The translations under genes were made by a program, and so were the position numbers. A model generated the notes under the pieces. That model was not told the DNA's origin and did not search any database. It saw only the letters and a list, made by a program, of their open reading frames with translations. Shown piece after piece: positions 8,938 through 16,796 of a stretch of 64,000 nt of DNA. Source of the stretch: Aurantimonas sp. Leaf443 (lineage in GTDB: Bacteria > Pseudomonadota > Alphaproteobacteria > Rhizobiales > Rhizobiaceae); assembly GCF_001425575.1 (NCBI RefSeq), contig NZ_LMRD01000010.1:121981-185980 (forward strand). The letters are read 5' to 3'. Position 1 is the stretch's first letter. Each line of letters starts with the position of its first letter.

Positions 8938-9827
8938 GCCCGCGGAACCTCGATCGTCGGCAGCTCGGCCAGAAAGGCGGCGACGGCGCGGCTCGGGTGA
9001 CGGTCCCTCGCAAGCACCGAATAGAACCCGCGCGACGGCAGGTCGAAGGGCAGCGCCACCAGCTTCCCCGTGCGAAGACTGGCATCCGCGACCACGGTAG
9101 GTAGGATCCCGACGCCGGCGCCCGCCTCGATCGCCGCGCGCACGGCCTCGTTCGAGGGCAGTTCGAGTTCGACCGACAACGCGGTGGGATCGACACCGAA
9201 GGCTTCAAGCGCGCTTTCAAGGATCGCGCGGGTGCCCGAGCCCCGTTCGCGCAGCACCCAGCGCGCCGATGCGATATCTCCGGGCGCGACGGGAAAGTCA
9301 GAGTCCACGCGCATTGATGCTGCGACCAGAATTAGCCGGTCGTCGGCAACGCGTTGCGTGCCGAGCCGGACATCGCCGAGCTCGTCCTCCACGAAGCCGA
9401 GATCGGCCGTGCCATCCAGCACCGCCTCGGCCGTGCGCGCCGTGTTGGCGATGCTCAGCCGAAGGTCGATGCCGGGATGGCGGGCCTTGAAGCCCGCGAG
9501 CACCGGCGGCAACCAGTGGTTCGCCACCGTCTGGCTGGCGACGATGCGGAGACGACCCCGCTTCAGTCCGGCAAGTTCGGAAAGCACGATGCCAGCGTCT
9601 TCGGCCCGTGCAAGCACCGCGCGGGCCTCGGGCAGGAACAGGCGACCCGCCTCGGTGAGTTCGATCCTCCGCCCCACGCGGTCGAACAGCCGGACGTCGT
9701 GGCGCTCCTCCAGCGCGGCGATGGCGGCGCTCGTCGCCGACTGCGTGAGGTTCAGCGACTTCGCCGCCTCTGTCACGTGCTCGCGTTCGGCAACGGCAAC
9801 GAAGATGCGAAGCTGATCGAGCGTCAC
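8934..9827 (-). CDS. LysR family transcriptional regulator
   Basis: A 297-residue regulator. The N-terminal winged helix-turn-helix runs from LDQLRIFVAVAE to RVGRRIELTEAG (about residues 3-60), followed by the two-lobed substrate-binding domain. The GTG start at 9827 overlaps the anti-sigma stop (GTGA), so it is co-translated with that gene. Most LysR factors control a divergent neighbour; here the only nearby divergent target is the TDT transporter/DUF305 intergenic region, about 2 kb away. Effector unknown. Confidence 0.85.
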   Translation of the reverse strand: MTLDQLRIFVAVAEREHVTEAAKSLNLTQSATSAAIAALEERHDVRLFDRVGRRIELTEAGRLFLPEARAVLARAEDAGIVLSELAGLKRGRLRIVASQTVANHWLPPVLAGFKARHPGIDLRLSIANTARTAEAVLDGTADLGFVEDELGDVRLGTQRVADDRLILVAASMRVDSDFPVAPGDIASARWVLRERGSGTRAILESALEAFGVDPTALSVELELPSNEAVRAAIEAGAGVGILPTVVADASLRTGKLVALPFDLPSRGFYSVLARDRHPSRAVAAFLAELPTIEVPRA

Positions 9828-10633
9828 AGCGTACCGCCGGAGAGGTCTGGGGCGGGGCGGTTGAGGCTGTCGTAGACGGCCGTCGCCACCTGCATCAGCC
9901 GTTCGCGCGGCGCCTCGGCCGACACGACGTAGCCAAGGCCAGCGTCGCGCCAGAAGAAGGCTGAGACGCCGTTCTCCTCGACGAACTGGAACGACGTCTC
10001 GTCCTTCTCGTCGGTCTTGATGAACAGCGTCAGCCGCGTGCCCTGGTCGTCGTCGTACATCAGCATCGCAGCGGGACCCGCGCCCGCAGGCAGGAGGCGC
10101 CCGCCCATCAGCCGATAGCCGAGCCCCGTCAGGTCCGGAGCCGACAGCCGCGTTCCCAGCCGCTTCGATAGCCATTGCAGGAGATGTGCCTCCTCGTCGG
10201 CCCGCACTTCGACGGGATGGACCACCTCGACCACGAAGGTGCGATGCGCCGCGATCGCCTCGTCGGCCATGACCGCCACACGAGCCATCTGCGGCGGCAC
10301 GCGCAGGACGTCGTTCGCCAGCCACCCGCCGGCGCTGCCGAGGATCAGCCAGCCCATGACGGCCGCGATGCGCAGACGTGTGGCCGCGAAGCGACCGCGC
10401 CGGGCCTCGCGGATGTTCGCCATGCGCAACCGCGCGGGAATCGGCTCCTCGGCCTTGAAGGCAAGCCGTTCGCGCAGTGCCCGGGCGATCTCGCGGTCGC
10501 GAGCGAGGGCCGCGGCAATCTCCGGTCGCTCCGTGAGATAGGCTTCGACTGCGGGCAGCCGCTCGGCCTCAAGCCGTCCGTCCACATAGGCTTGCAGGTC
10601 GTCCTCGCCGACGGGCGTTTCCCTGCGGCTCAT
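9824..10633 (-). CDS. Membrane anti-sigma factor
   Basis: A 269-residue protein: a cytosolic N-terminal segment with the short DLQAYVDGRL helix typical of anti-sigma factors, one membrane helix at about 85-105 (VMGWLILGSAGGWLA), and a periplasmic sensor domain with an AAHRTF motif. It overlaps the sigma gene (ATGA at 10630-10633). It would hold the ECF factor inactive until a periplasmic signal arrives. Layout and motifs match the anti-sigma protein at 46550-47332, so the two pairs are paralogous. Confidence 0.85.
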   Translation of the reverse strand: MSRRETPVGEDDLQAYVDGRLEAERLPAVEAYLTERPEIAAALARDREIARALRERLAFKAEEPIPARLRMANIREARRGRFAATRLRIAAVMGWLILGSAGGWLANDVLRVPPQMARVAVMADEAIAAHRTFVVEVVHPVEVRADEEAHLLQWLSKRLGTRLSAPDLTGLGYRLMGGRLLPAGAGPAAMLMYDDDQGTRLTLFIKTDEKDETSFQFVEENGVSAFFWRDAGLGYVVSAEAPRERLMQVATAVYDSLNRPAPDLSGGTL

Positions 10634-11145
10634 TTGACTCTCCTCAAGGGCGCGCGAATCCCGGTCTCCAGGATGGCGCGCAGCTTCTCGCGCGCCCGCG
10701 ATAGGCGCGACATGACCGTGCCGACCGGCAGCCCAATCACCCGCGCCGCCTCGTCGTAGCTCATGTCTTCGACGCCGACGAGAAGGAGGACGGTGCGGTG
10801 CTCTTCACTCAGCGCATCGAGCCCCGCGAGAACGTCGCGGAGCCCGGCGCGGCCGTCCTGGTCTCCGTCCACCGCCGGCGGCGAGGCCATCTCGTCGAGC
10901 GCCACGTGGGGCCCACGCCGCTTGTGCTGGCGCAGGCCCGAGAGGTGGAGGTTGCGCAGGATGGCGAACAGCCAGGCGCGCAGGTCGCCGTCGGGCCGGC
11001 GTAGGTGCCAGCGTCCGACGGCACGCTCCAGGCAGTCCTGGACGAGATCGTCGGCGGCGTCGCCATCGCGCACCAGCGCATAGGCATAGCGCCTCAGGCC
11101 CGGAATGAGCGGTTCGATCCGCGCCGCGATCTCGTCGGTCGACAT
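10630..11145 (-). CDS. ECF RNA polymerase sigma factor
   Basis: A 171-residue protein with region 2 (YALVRDGDAADDLVQDCLERA; residues ~20-85) for -10 binding and region 4 (SYDEAARVIGLPVGTVMSRL; ~115-165) for -35 binding. It starts 3 bp after the SnoaL stop and overlaps the anti-sigma gene. It is probably autoregulated from the promoter at 11605-11632 and controls the DUF305 operon through an identical promoter. Confidence 0.92.
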   Translation of the reverse strand: MSTDEIAARIEPLIPGLRRYAYALVRDGDAADDLVQDCLERAVGRWHLRRPDGDLRAWLFAILRNLHLSGLRQHKRRGPHVALDEMASPPAVDGDQDGRAGLRDVLAGLDALSEEHRTVLLLVGVEDMSYDEAARVIGLPVGTVMSRLSRAREKLRAILETGIRAPLRRVK

Positions 11146-11148
11146 GCC

Positions 11149-11565
11149 TTACTTCGCCAGCGTTGGGTCGATCTGCCAGATCTCGTCGGCGAGCTTGCCG
11201 TCCCGGAACATCATGACGTAGCGCACCGGGATCTTGTTGTCGTTGGCGAAGACGACATCGGCGACGACGGTGGCGCCCTTCGGGTTCATGCTCTCGCGCA
11301 TCTCGACGACGGTGGCCTTGAGGCCCGTCTGCGCCTTGGCGAACTTTGCCCAGGTCGCGGCGATCTCGGGGCCCGTGTAGGTGCCATCGAGCGGACCCCC
11401 GACCCAGTGAAGCGTTGCGGACGGCGCATAGGCGGCGGTGACCGCGGCGGTATCACCCTTGGCGATCGCTTCGATATGCGCCTTCGCCACGTCGCCGGCG
11501 GGACCCGCAAGCGCGGCCGAAGCCCCGGCGGTGAGAATGGCGATGGCTGCAAGGAGGGTCTTCAT
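11149..11565 (-). CDS. Secreted SnoaL/NTF2-like protein
   Basis: A 138-residue protein from the ATG at 11565, with AAGGA 9 bases upstream. A signal peptide (about 1-20, ending ASAALA) precedes an NTF2-like fold: helices around VAKAHIEAIAKGD, then strands such as ATLHWVGGPLDGTY and IPVRYVMMFRDGKL. NTF2-like proteins bind or transform small hydrophobic molecules; no catalytic residues are certain. It is the first gene of the operon, directly before the sigma factor, so it may take part in signal sensing in the periplasm (inference). Confidence 0.75.
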   Translation of the reverse strand: MKTLLAAIAILTAGASAALAGPAGDVAKAHIEAIAKGDTAAVTAAYAPSATLHWVGGPLDGTYTGPEIAATWAKFAKAQTGLKATVVEMRESMNPKGATVVADVVFANDNKIPVRYVMMFRDGKLADEIWQIDPTLAK

Positions 11566-11604
11566 GGCTCGGTGTCCTTCGGTTCGGCCTCGATTGGCCA
11601 ACGG

Positions 11605-11632
11605 AAGACGTTCAAGAACGGCGCTTATTCCC
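11605..11632 (-). promoter_or_regulatory. ECF-type promoter of the SnoaL-sigma operon (GGGAAT-N16-CGTCTT)
   Basis: GGGAAT at 11632-11627 and CGTCTT at 11610-11605, 16 bases apart, 39 bases before the SnoaL start. Identical hexamers and spacing occur before DUF305, supporting autoregulation by the ECF factor of this operon. Confidence 0.7.
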
Positions 11633-12418
11633 AAAGGACTGAAAATTAGAGACGAGCAGGTTCAGTTCGGCGTTCAGACAGAACGTCCGCTCACGGCGCA
11701 AGCTGAAAGGGCGCCAAACGGCTCCGAGGGGTCGAAACCTGCCGACCGCCCTGTCGGTATTTATGTATCCCACCATCAGCAGATTGTGCCCCCCGGCCGC
11801 CGCGATCTCCAGCGCGCGCTTGGCGACTGTCTGGCCCTTGATCTCGGCAAGGTCGGGCAGGTCGGCGGGCGCGGCGCGGATGGCGGGCTCGGGCCTCGCC
11901 ATCACCTGCGTGCCCCGGAAATGATTGGCGATCTGGATGAGGCTGCGGGCGGCCAGAATGCCCATCTCGCCGTCCGCCCAGGCCGCTTCCGGGCCGCAAT
12001 CGGCCGGGCAGATGAGCGACAGGCCGAGCGCGTTGGCGGCCATGGCGGCGGGCAGCACGCCCGCGACGGAGGCGATCGTGCCGTCGAGCGAGAGTTCGCC
12101 GAGCACGATATGGCCGGGCAGCGCGTCCGCGGGGATTGCGCCGAGCGCCGCCATCAGGCCGAGCGCGATGGGGAGGTCGTAATGCGAGCCTTCCTTCGGC
12201 AGGTCGGCGGGTGCGAGGTTCACGGTCACGCGCTTGGGCGGCATGGAAAGGCCCGAGGCGTGCAGGGCCGCCTGCACGCGCTCGCGGCTCTCGGCCACGG
12301 CCTTGTCCGGCAGGCCGACGATCTGCATGCCGATCTTGCCCGGCGCGACCATGACCTGCACATCGACGGGGATCGCCTCGATCCCCTGGAACGCGACGGT
12401 CTTGACCCGCGAGACCAT
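11612..12418 (-). pseudogene. yifB: Truncated YifB/ComM Mg-chelatase-like ATPase, 5' part
   Basis: The start at 12418 and the first 217 codons match YifB/ComM: the Lon-protease-like N-terminal domain (GMQIVGLPDKAVAESRERV, VTVNLAPADLPKEGSHYDLP) and the lead-in DLAEIKGQTVAKRALEIAAAGGHNLLMVG. The next residues should be the Walker A loop, but at about 11768 the frame runs into island DNA and ends at 11612 after ~51 unrelated codons. The full protein is about 510 residues, so the AAA+ motor is lost. ComM helps branch migration during natural transformation in other bacteria. The 3' part should lie beyond the other end of the island. Confidence 0.88.
11760..11776 (+). repeat. 17-bp direct repeat, copy 2, spanning the yifB junction
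   Basis: TTTATGTATCCCACCAT; the last seven or eight bases are native yifB sequence (codons for MVG on the other strand), the first part is island DNA. It matches 4840-4856 at 16 of 17 positions. Candidate attachment site or element end. Confidence 0.55.
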
Positions 12419-12615
12419 GCCCCACCCTTCTCCCGGCGGGCGCCGCCTTCACGCGCGATGCAACCCTTGAGCGGCCAAGCTTAAGCATGGGATGCGCCCG
12501 CCGCGCAAGAACGCGACGGGAACGAATCGGCGCCGAATCGCTATCGCCGCGACCGGACTCGGGACGCGCGCGGAGTCGAGTCCGAAGCGGCGACGGCGCG
12601 CCGGGAAGCGTCCCG

Positions 12616-13476
12616 TCAGGAGAGGCCCGGCTCCGGCTCGTCGGTCGAGATCGCGTCCACCGTGCGCGGGCCGGTCTCGGGGCTGCCGTCGGCATGCTCG
12701 ATGAAGACCTGCACGGGGCCGGGCTTCATCTCGCCGAAGGGCGAGGCGAAGGCGATCTCGGCCGCGTCGCGCCCGACGCCGATGCGCACGAGCCCGTCGA
12801 GATTGGCCTGGCGCGTCGCGTCGAAGAGCCACCAGCGGCCGTCGAGATAGGCCTCGAACACGGCGTGGAAGTCCGGCGGCTGCAGTCCGAAGGCGTAGGC
12901 GCTGACGAAGCGGGCGGGAATGCCGAGCGCGCGGCAGAAGGCGATGCCGAGATGGGAGAAGTCGCGGCAGACGCCGGCGCGCAGGAGAAGGCTTTCGTCG
13001 GCCGTCGTCTCCCCGTCCGAGGAGCCGCGCCGGTATTCGAGATTGTCGTGGATCCAGTTGCAGATCGCCGTCACCCGGCCGTAGCCCTTGGGCAGATGGC
13101 CGAACTCGCGCGTGGCGAAGGCCGCGAGCCGGTCGGAGGAGACGAAGCGCGAGGGCAGGAGATAGGGCAGGACGTCGAGCGGCACGTCCTCGAGCGGCGT
13201 CTCGTCGATGGTCGCCGGGTCGGCGCGCAGGACGTCGAGCGTCACCTGCGCCTCGTAGCGCACGTGCAGCGGGCCGGGCCGGGCGTTCACCGCCACGTAG
13301 CGCGTGCGCGTGCCCGGCACGACATGCGTGCGGCGCGCGAGATCGGGCGAGATGGTCAGCGTCTCGGAGAGATCGCGATGGCGCCCCATCCGGGCCGCCT
13401 CGAAATTGAAGATGAACACGGTGGGGCTCACGACCTCGTAGGAGAGGTCGCAGCCAAATCTGTATCGCACGGTCAT
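12616..13476 (-). CDS. Transglutaminase-like family protein
   Basis: A 286-residue protein starting at ATG 13476 (GAGGA 6 bases upstream). The N-terminal ~130 residues form the beta-sandwich seen in this family; the transglutaminase-like core has GVCRDFSHLGIAFCRALGIPAR with the catalytic Cys, then DFHAVFEAYLDGRWWLFDAT supplying His and Asp. Such proteins are cytosolic cysteine peptidase-like enzymes of unsettled role, often found with peptide amidases or proteasome-like genes. No such neighbour is present here. No signal peptide. Confidence 0.85.
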   Translation of the reverse strand: MTVRYRFGCDLSYEVVSPTVFIFNFEAARMGRHRDLSETLTISPDLARRTHVVPGTRTRYVAVNARPGPLHVRYEAQVTLDVLRADPATIDETPLEDVPLDVLPYLLPSRFVSSDRLAAFATREFGHLPKGYGRVTAICNWIHDNLEYRRGSSDGETTADESLLLRAGVCRDFSHLGIAFCRALGIPARFVSAYAFGLQPPDFHAVFEAYLDGRWWLFDATRQANLDGLVRIGVGRDAAEIAFASPFGEMKPGPVQVFIEHADGSPETGPRTVDAISTDEPEPGLS

Positions 13477-13674
13477 GCGAGGTCCTCGTGGCGGGCGGGA
13501 GCGGAGCGGCGAAAGCGGGCGGCACGGCGCGCGGACGGCCCCTTGCGGCACGCCGTCCCCGATGCCTGCCGCAAGTGCCGGTCGCGCGATTGGTTCCCTG
13601 CCGTCGCGTCACGCGCCGCCGCCCGTCGCCGAGCCATGCGCGAGACGCACGGCTCTACGGACCTCGCGCACGCG

Positions 13675-13706
13675 AAAGGCCCCGGCGCGCGCGCGCCGGG
13701 GCCTTA
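13675..13706. terminator. Strong inverted repeat, terminator of the SH3 gene
   Basis: A perfect 13-bp inverted repeat (GGCCCCGGCGCGC at 13678-13690 and its complement at 13691-13703) lies 26 bases after the SH3 gene stop. On the minus strand it is followed by TTTCG, as in a weak intrinsic terminator. Confidence 0.7.
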
Positions 13707-13731
13707 TGGGGTCATCTCAAGTATGTGCGCG

Positions 13732-14406
13732 TCAGTCGACGCGGTAGAGCGGCTGGGGAACGGGCTGGTAGACCGGGGCCGGCTGGCGATAGACCGGCGC
13801 CGGCTCGGCGCGGCGGCCCGGGCCGTCCCAGCCGCGGCGGTAGTCGCGGTCGGCATAGTCGTCGCCGCGGTCGTCGTTCCAGTCGCCCCGCTCGGCGCGG
13901 TAGCCGTCGCGGCGATCGTAGTCCCGGTCGCGGTCGCGGCGATCGTCGTCGCGCCGGCCGTCGTCCCAGTCGCGGCGGTCGTGCCGGCGCGGGCCGTCGA
14001 ACCGCTCGTAGCGGTCGCGGTCGCGGTAGAAGGACCGGCCGCGATAGTGGTCGTCCCAGTAATTGCCGAAGGTGAAGGCGATGACGGGCGTGCGCGTCAC
14101 CTCCACGAAGCGCGTGCCGGTGTAGCGCTGGCGCCCCTGCGAATAGGCCAGATAGTTCGACGACACCCAGCCGCGCGCCCCGTCATAGGAGACGTCGCAC
14201 CAGGAACGGTTCGAAAGGCAGCCATAGACGCGCACGCGATCGCCCGCGCCCACGAGATCGACCGGCGGATAGGCCGTCGAGGGGCCGGCGCGAAGGTTCA
14301 CGTCGGTGACCGCGATCGCCACGCCCGCGGCGAGCGCCGAGGAGCCGGCGAGGAGGGTGCCGGCGAAGCCGGCGGCGGCGATGAGCTTGCCCAGCATGGA
14401 TGTCAC
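13732..14406 (-). CDS. Secreted SH3b-domain protein with Arg/Asp-rich tail
   Basis: A 224-residue protein from a GTG at 14406 (GGAG 7 bases upstream). A signal peptide (about 1-27) leads to an SH3b domain (VTDVNLRAGPSTAYPPVDLV ... GWVSSNYLAY, residues 30-90). A low-complexity tail of about 80 residues is dominated by alternating Arg, Asp and Tyr, then Pro-rich repeats (PAPVYRQ, PAPVYQ). SH3b domains often bind peptidoglycan. The charged tail resembles that of other alphaproteobacterial periplasmic SH3 proteins. Function unknown. Confidence 0.8.
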   Translation of the reverse strand: MTSMLGKLIAAAGFAGTLLAGSSALAAGVAIAVTDVNLRAGPSTAYPPVDLVGAGDRVRVYGCLSNRSWCDVSYDGARGWVSSNYLAYSQGRQRYTGTRFVEVTRTPVIAFTFGNYWDDHYRGRSFYRDRDRYERFDGPRRHDRRDWDDGRRDDDRRDRDRDYDRRDGYRAERGDWNDDRGDDYADRDYRRGWDGPGRRAEPAPVYRQPAPVYQPVPQPLYRVD

Positions 14407-14608
14407 GTCGTTTCTCCAGACCCCGAAACCGCCCCGCGGCCGGCGCCGCGGTCTTCGCCCGAGGCCGGGAGGGGAGGCCCGGCTCTCGTTCCGCCTGCGG
14501 GGGAAGCCCGCGGCGGGGTCGATCGTGACCGCAGTAAAGCACGCGTCGTCCCAACGGTTCCGGAACGGGGTCGTTATCTTTCGTTCATTCCGGCGCTTCG
14601 CCGGCGCC

Positions 14609-15547
14609 TCAGAGCCTGGCCTCGATCGCGTCCCAGAACAGCGCCGCGATGTCGGCGCCGCCGAAGCGCTTGACCTCGCGGATGCCGGTGGGCGAGGTCA
14701 CGTTGATCTCGGTCAGATAGTCGCCGATCACGTCGATGCCCACGAAGACCTGGCCGCGCGCCTTCAGCGTCGGGCCGATCGCCTCGCAGATCTCGCGCTC
14801 GCGCGCCGTCAGTTCCGTCGGCTCGGCGCGCCCGCCCACATGCATGTTGGAACGCGCGTCGGTCTCGGAGGGCACGCGGTTGATCGCGCCGACCGGCTCG
14901 CCGTCGATGAGGATCACCCGCTTGTCGCCCTTGCGCACGTCCTTCAGGTAGCGCTGCACGATGAAGGGCTCGCGGAAGAGCAGCGCGAAGGTCTCCATGA
15001 AGGAGGAGAGGTTGCGGTCCTCCTTCGTCAGGTGGAACACGCCCGCGCCGCCATTGCCGTAGAGCGGCTTCATCACGATCTCGCCGAACTCGGCGCGGAA
15101 GGCGGCGACCTCGGCGGGGTCCTTGGTGATGAGCGTCTCGGGCATGAGCTCGGCGAACTCGGTGACGAAGATCTTCTCGGGCATGTTGCGCACCCAGGCC
15201 GGGTCGTTGACGACCAGGGTCCCGGGATGGATGCGCTCCAGGATATGCGTGGAGGTGATGTAGTTCATGTCGAAGGGCGGGTCCTGGCGCAGCAGCACCA
15301 CGTCCATCGTGGAGAGATCGACCTTCTCCGGCGCGCCGAGCGTGAAATGGCGCCCCTGGTCCTCGGTGAGGCTCAGCGTCTCCACGCGCGCCGTCGCCGC
15401 GCCGTCGCGCAGCGACAGGCGGTCGGGCGTGTAGTGGAAGAGTTCGTGGCCCCGCCCCTGCGCCTCCAGGCACAGGGCGAAGGTGGAATCGCCCCTGATG
15501 GTGATCGAGGAGACATGGTCCATCTGGACCGCGACCTTCAGCGCCAT
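14609..15547 (-). CDS. gshB: Glutathione synthetase
   Basis: A 312-residue ATP-grasp enzyme joining gamma-glutamylcysteine and glycine. The N-terminal domain starts [15 protein letters not shown]; the ATP-grasp part has [14 protein letters not shown] (ATP-binding loop), [20 protein letters not shown] and the metal-binding [17 protein letters not shown]. Length is as expected for the family (~315). The start at 15547 has AAGGGAAG upstream. In many alphaproteobacteria gshB lies close to yifB, which fits the neighbourhood. Confidence 0.95.
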   Translation of the reverse strand: MALKVAVQMDHVSSITIRGDSTFALCLEAQGRGHELFHYTPDRLSLRDGAATARVETLSLTEDQGRHFTLGAPEKVDLSTMDVVLLRQDPPFDMNYITSTHILERIHPGTLVVNDPAWVRNMPEKIFVTEFAELMPETLITKDPAEVAAFRAEFGEIVMKPLYGNGGAGVFHLTKEDRNLSSFMETFALLFREPFIVQRYLKDVRKGDKRVILIDGEPVGAINRVPSETDARSNMHVGGRAEPTELTAREREICEAIGPTLKARGQVFVGIDVIGDYLTEINVTSPTGIREVKRFGGADIAALFWDAIEARL

Positions 15548-15656
15548 GCGGCTTCCCTTCGGCAGGCGCCGGCGAGAAGAGCCGGCTCGAGACCTGCGAG
15601 GTAGCGCCGCCGGTGCCCGAGCGCAATGGCGCGGGCCGTCGCGAGCGGCGCGCCCG

Positions 15657-16691
15657 TCAGGCCTTCCAGCGTCGGCCGGACGTCTCGAGGCCGAAGAAGC
15701 GCGGCGTGCGGGCGAAGGTCGCAAGGCCCGCGAGCGCCGCCAGCGGTTCGGTGACCACGAAGAGCGGGATCTCCTTCAGGAGCGCGGAATGGGGCGCCTT
15801 GTCCTCGAAGGCGGCGCGCAGCGCCGAGGCCTCGATCAAGGGCAGCATGCGCTGCACGATGCCCCCGCCGATATAGACGCCGCCGCGCGCCATGAAGAGA
15901 AGCGCGATGTCGCCGGCCATGCGGCCGAGATAGGTGGCGAAGAGGGACACGGCCTCCTGCGCCGTGGCGTCGCTCAGCGCGGAGGCGGCCTCGGTGATGG
16001 CGGCGGGCGTCTCCAGCGCCGCGGGCACGCCGTCGACGGCGCAGAGCGCGCGATAGAGATTGACGAGGCCGCGGCCGCACAGGATCTGCTCGCCCGAGAC
16101 GCGGCCCTCGATCGTCTGGAGATGGGGCCAGAGCGCGAAGTCGCGCGCCGTGCGCGGTCCGAGGTCGATATGGCCGCCCTCGCCCGCCACCGGGATCCAC
16201 ATGGAGCGGGCGCGGATCAGGCCGGCGACGCCGAGCCCCGTGCCGGGCCCGAGCACGGCGCGGCTCGCGCCCTCGTGCACGGGTCCGCCGCCGATCTGGT
16301 GGCGGCCGGTCTCGACCAGCGAGGAGATGGCGAGCGCCTGCGCCTCGAAATCGTTGAGGACGATGACCTCGGTCACGCCCAGCATCGTCATCATGGCGCG
16401 CGGGCGCACCACCCAGGGGCAGTTGGTGAGTTCGATCTCGTCGCCGTCCACCGGGCCCGCGACGGCAAGGACCGCGGTCTTGGGCTGGATCGAGGTCTTG
16501 TCCAGCACGGCGACCTGGATCGCCTCGTCGAGCGTCTCGAAATCGGCCGTCTGCACGACGGGAAAGGTCTTGGGCGTGGCGAAGGCGTCGACAAGGATCG
16601 CGAAGCGCGCGTTGGTGCCGCCGATATCGCCGACGAGAATGGGGAAATCGAGCGCGTCGGGACTGTCGTGGCGCGAAACCAGAACCATCAT
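15657..16691 (-). CDS. glk: Glucokinase
   Basis: A 344-residue bacterial glucokinase (ROK-independent Glk family) making glucose-6-phosphate with ATP. The phosphate-binding motif [10 protein letters not shown] is at about 21-30; VLNDFEAQA and [10 protein letters not shown], then [11 protein letters not shown], give the sugar-binding region; GGVYIGGGI is the second phosphate loop. Length is normal. Separate transcription unit from gshB is likely (109-bp gap). Confidence 0.95.
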   Translation of the reverse strand: MMVLVSRHDSPDALDFPILVGDIGGTNARFAILVDAFATPKTFPVVQTADFETLDEAIQVAVLDKTSIQPKTAVLAVAGPVDGDEIELTNCPWVVRPRAMMTMLGVTEVIVLNDFEAQALAISSLVETGRHQIGGGPVHEGASRAVLGPGTGLGVAGLIRARSMWIPVAGEGGHIDLGPRTARDFALWPHLQTIEGRVSGEQILCGRGLVNLYRALCAVDGVPAALETPAAITEAASALSDATAQEAVSLFATYLGRMAGDIALLFMARGGVYIGGGIVQRMLPLIEASALRAAFEDKAPHSALLKEIPLFVVTEPLAALAGLATFARTPRFFGLETSGRRWKA

Positions 16692-16796
16692 CGAACCTTT
16701 TCAATCGATTTGCATCAGATGCCCGACCGATAGTCCATCGGCCGCACGAAGGCAAAGCCTTCGCGCGGGCGAAAGGGGCGCGCGGTGCGTCCCGCC

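Larger units (their letters stand above)
1..11768. mobile_element. Right-hand part of a genomic island inserted in yifB/comM
   Basis: The yifB reading frame that starts at 12418 matches the family up to its GGHNLLMVG segment and then changes, at about 11768, into unrelated sequence, just where the Walker A loop should begin. Everything to the left lacks core-genome order: a relaxase-like fragment, degenerate sequence, a low-GC SIR2-STAND defence candidate and an ECF-controlled stress module. comM is a known insertion site of genomic islands (for example the AbaR type in Acinetobacter). The other end of the island, any integrase or transposase, and the rest of yifB must lie left of the window. 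Island status is inferred; the broken gene is seen directly. Confidence 0.65.

Noticed and set aside
9828..10325. N-terminal extension of the LysR gene
   Set aside because: It overlaps the anti-sigma gene in another frame; the helix-turn-helix starts right at the GTG 9827.
11605..11776. Tn7-like end (TGT...ACA) at the yifB junction
   Set aside because: TGTCGG is near, but the outermost bases do not fit TGT/ACA ends and no clear repeated TnsB-type sites were seen.
14569..14592. EcfG promoter GGAAC...CGTT near 14569
   Set aside because: Spacer is 15 bases, too short, and no plus-strand gene follows.
13741..14673. Val/Ala-rich plus-strand frame opposite the SH3 gene
   Set aside because: Low-complexity mirror of the Arg/Asp-rich tail; no ribosome site or family.
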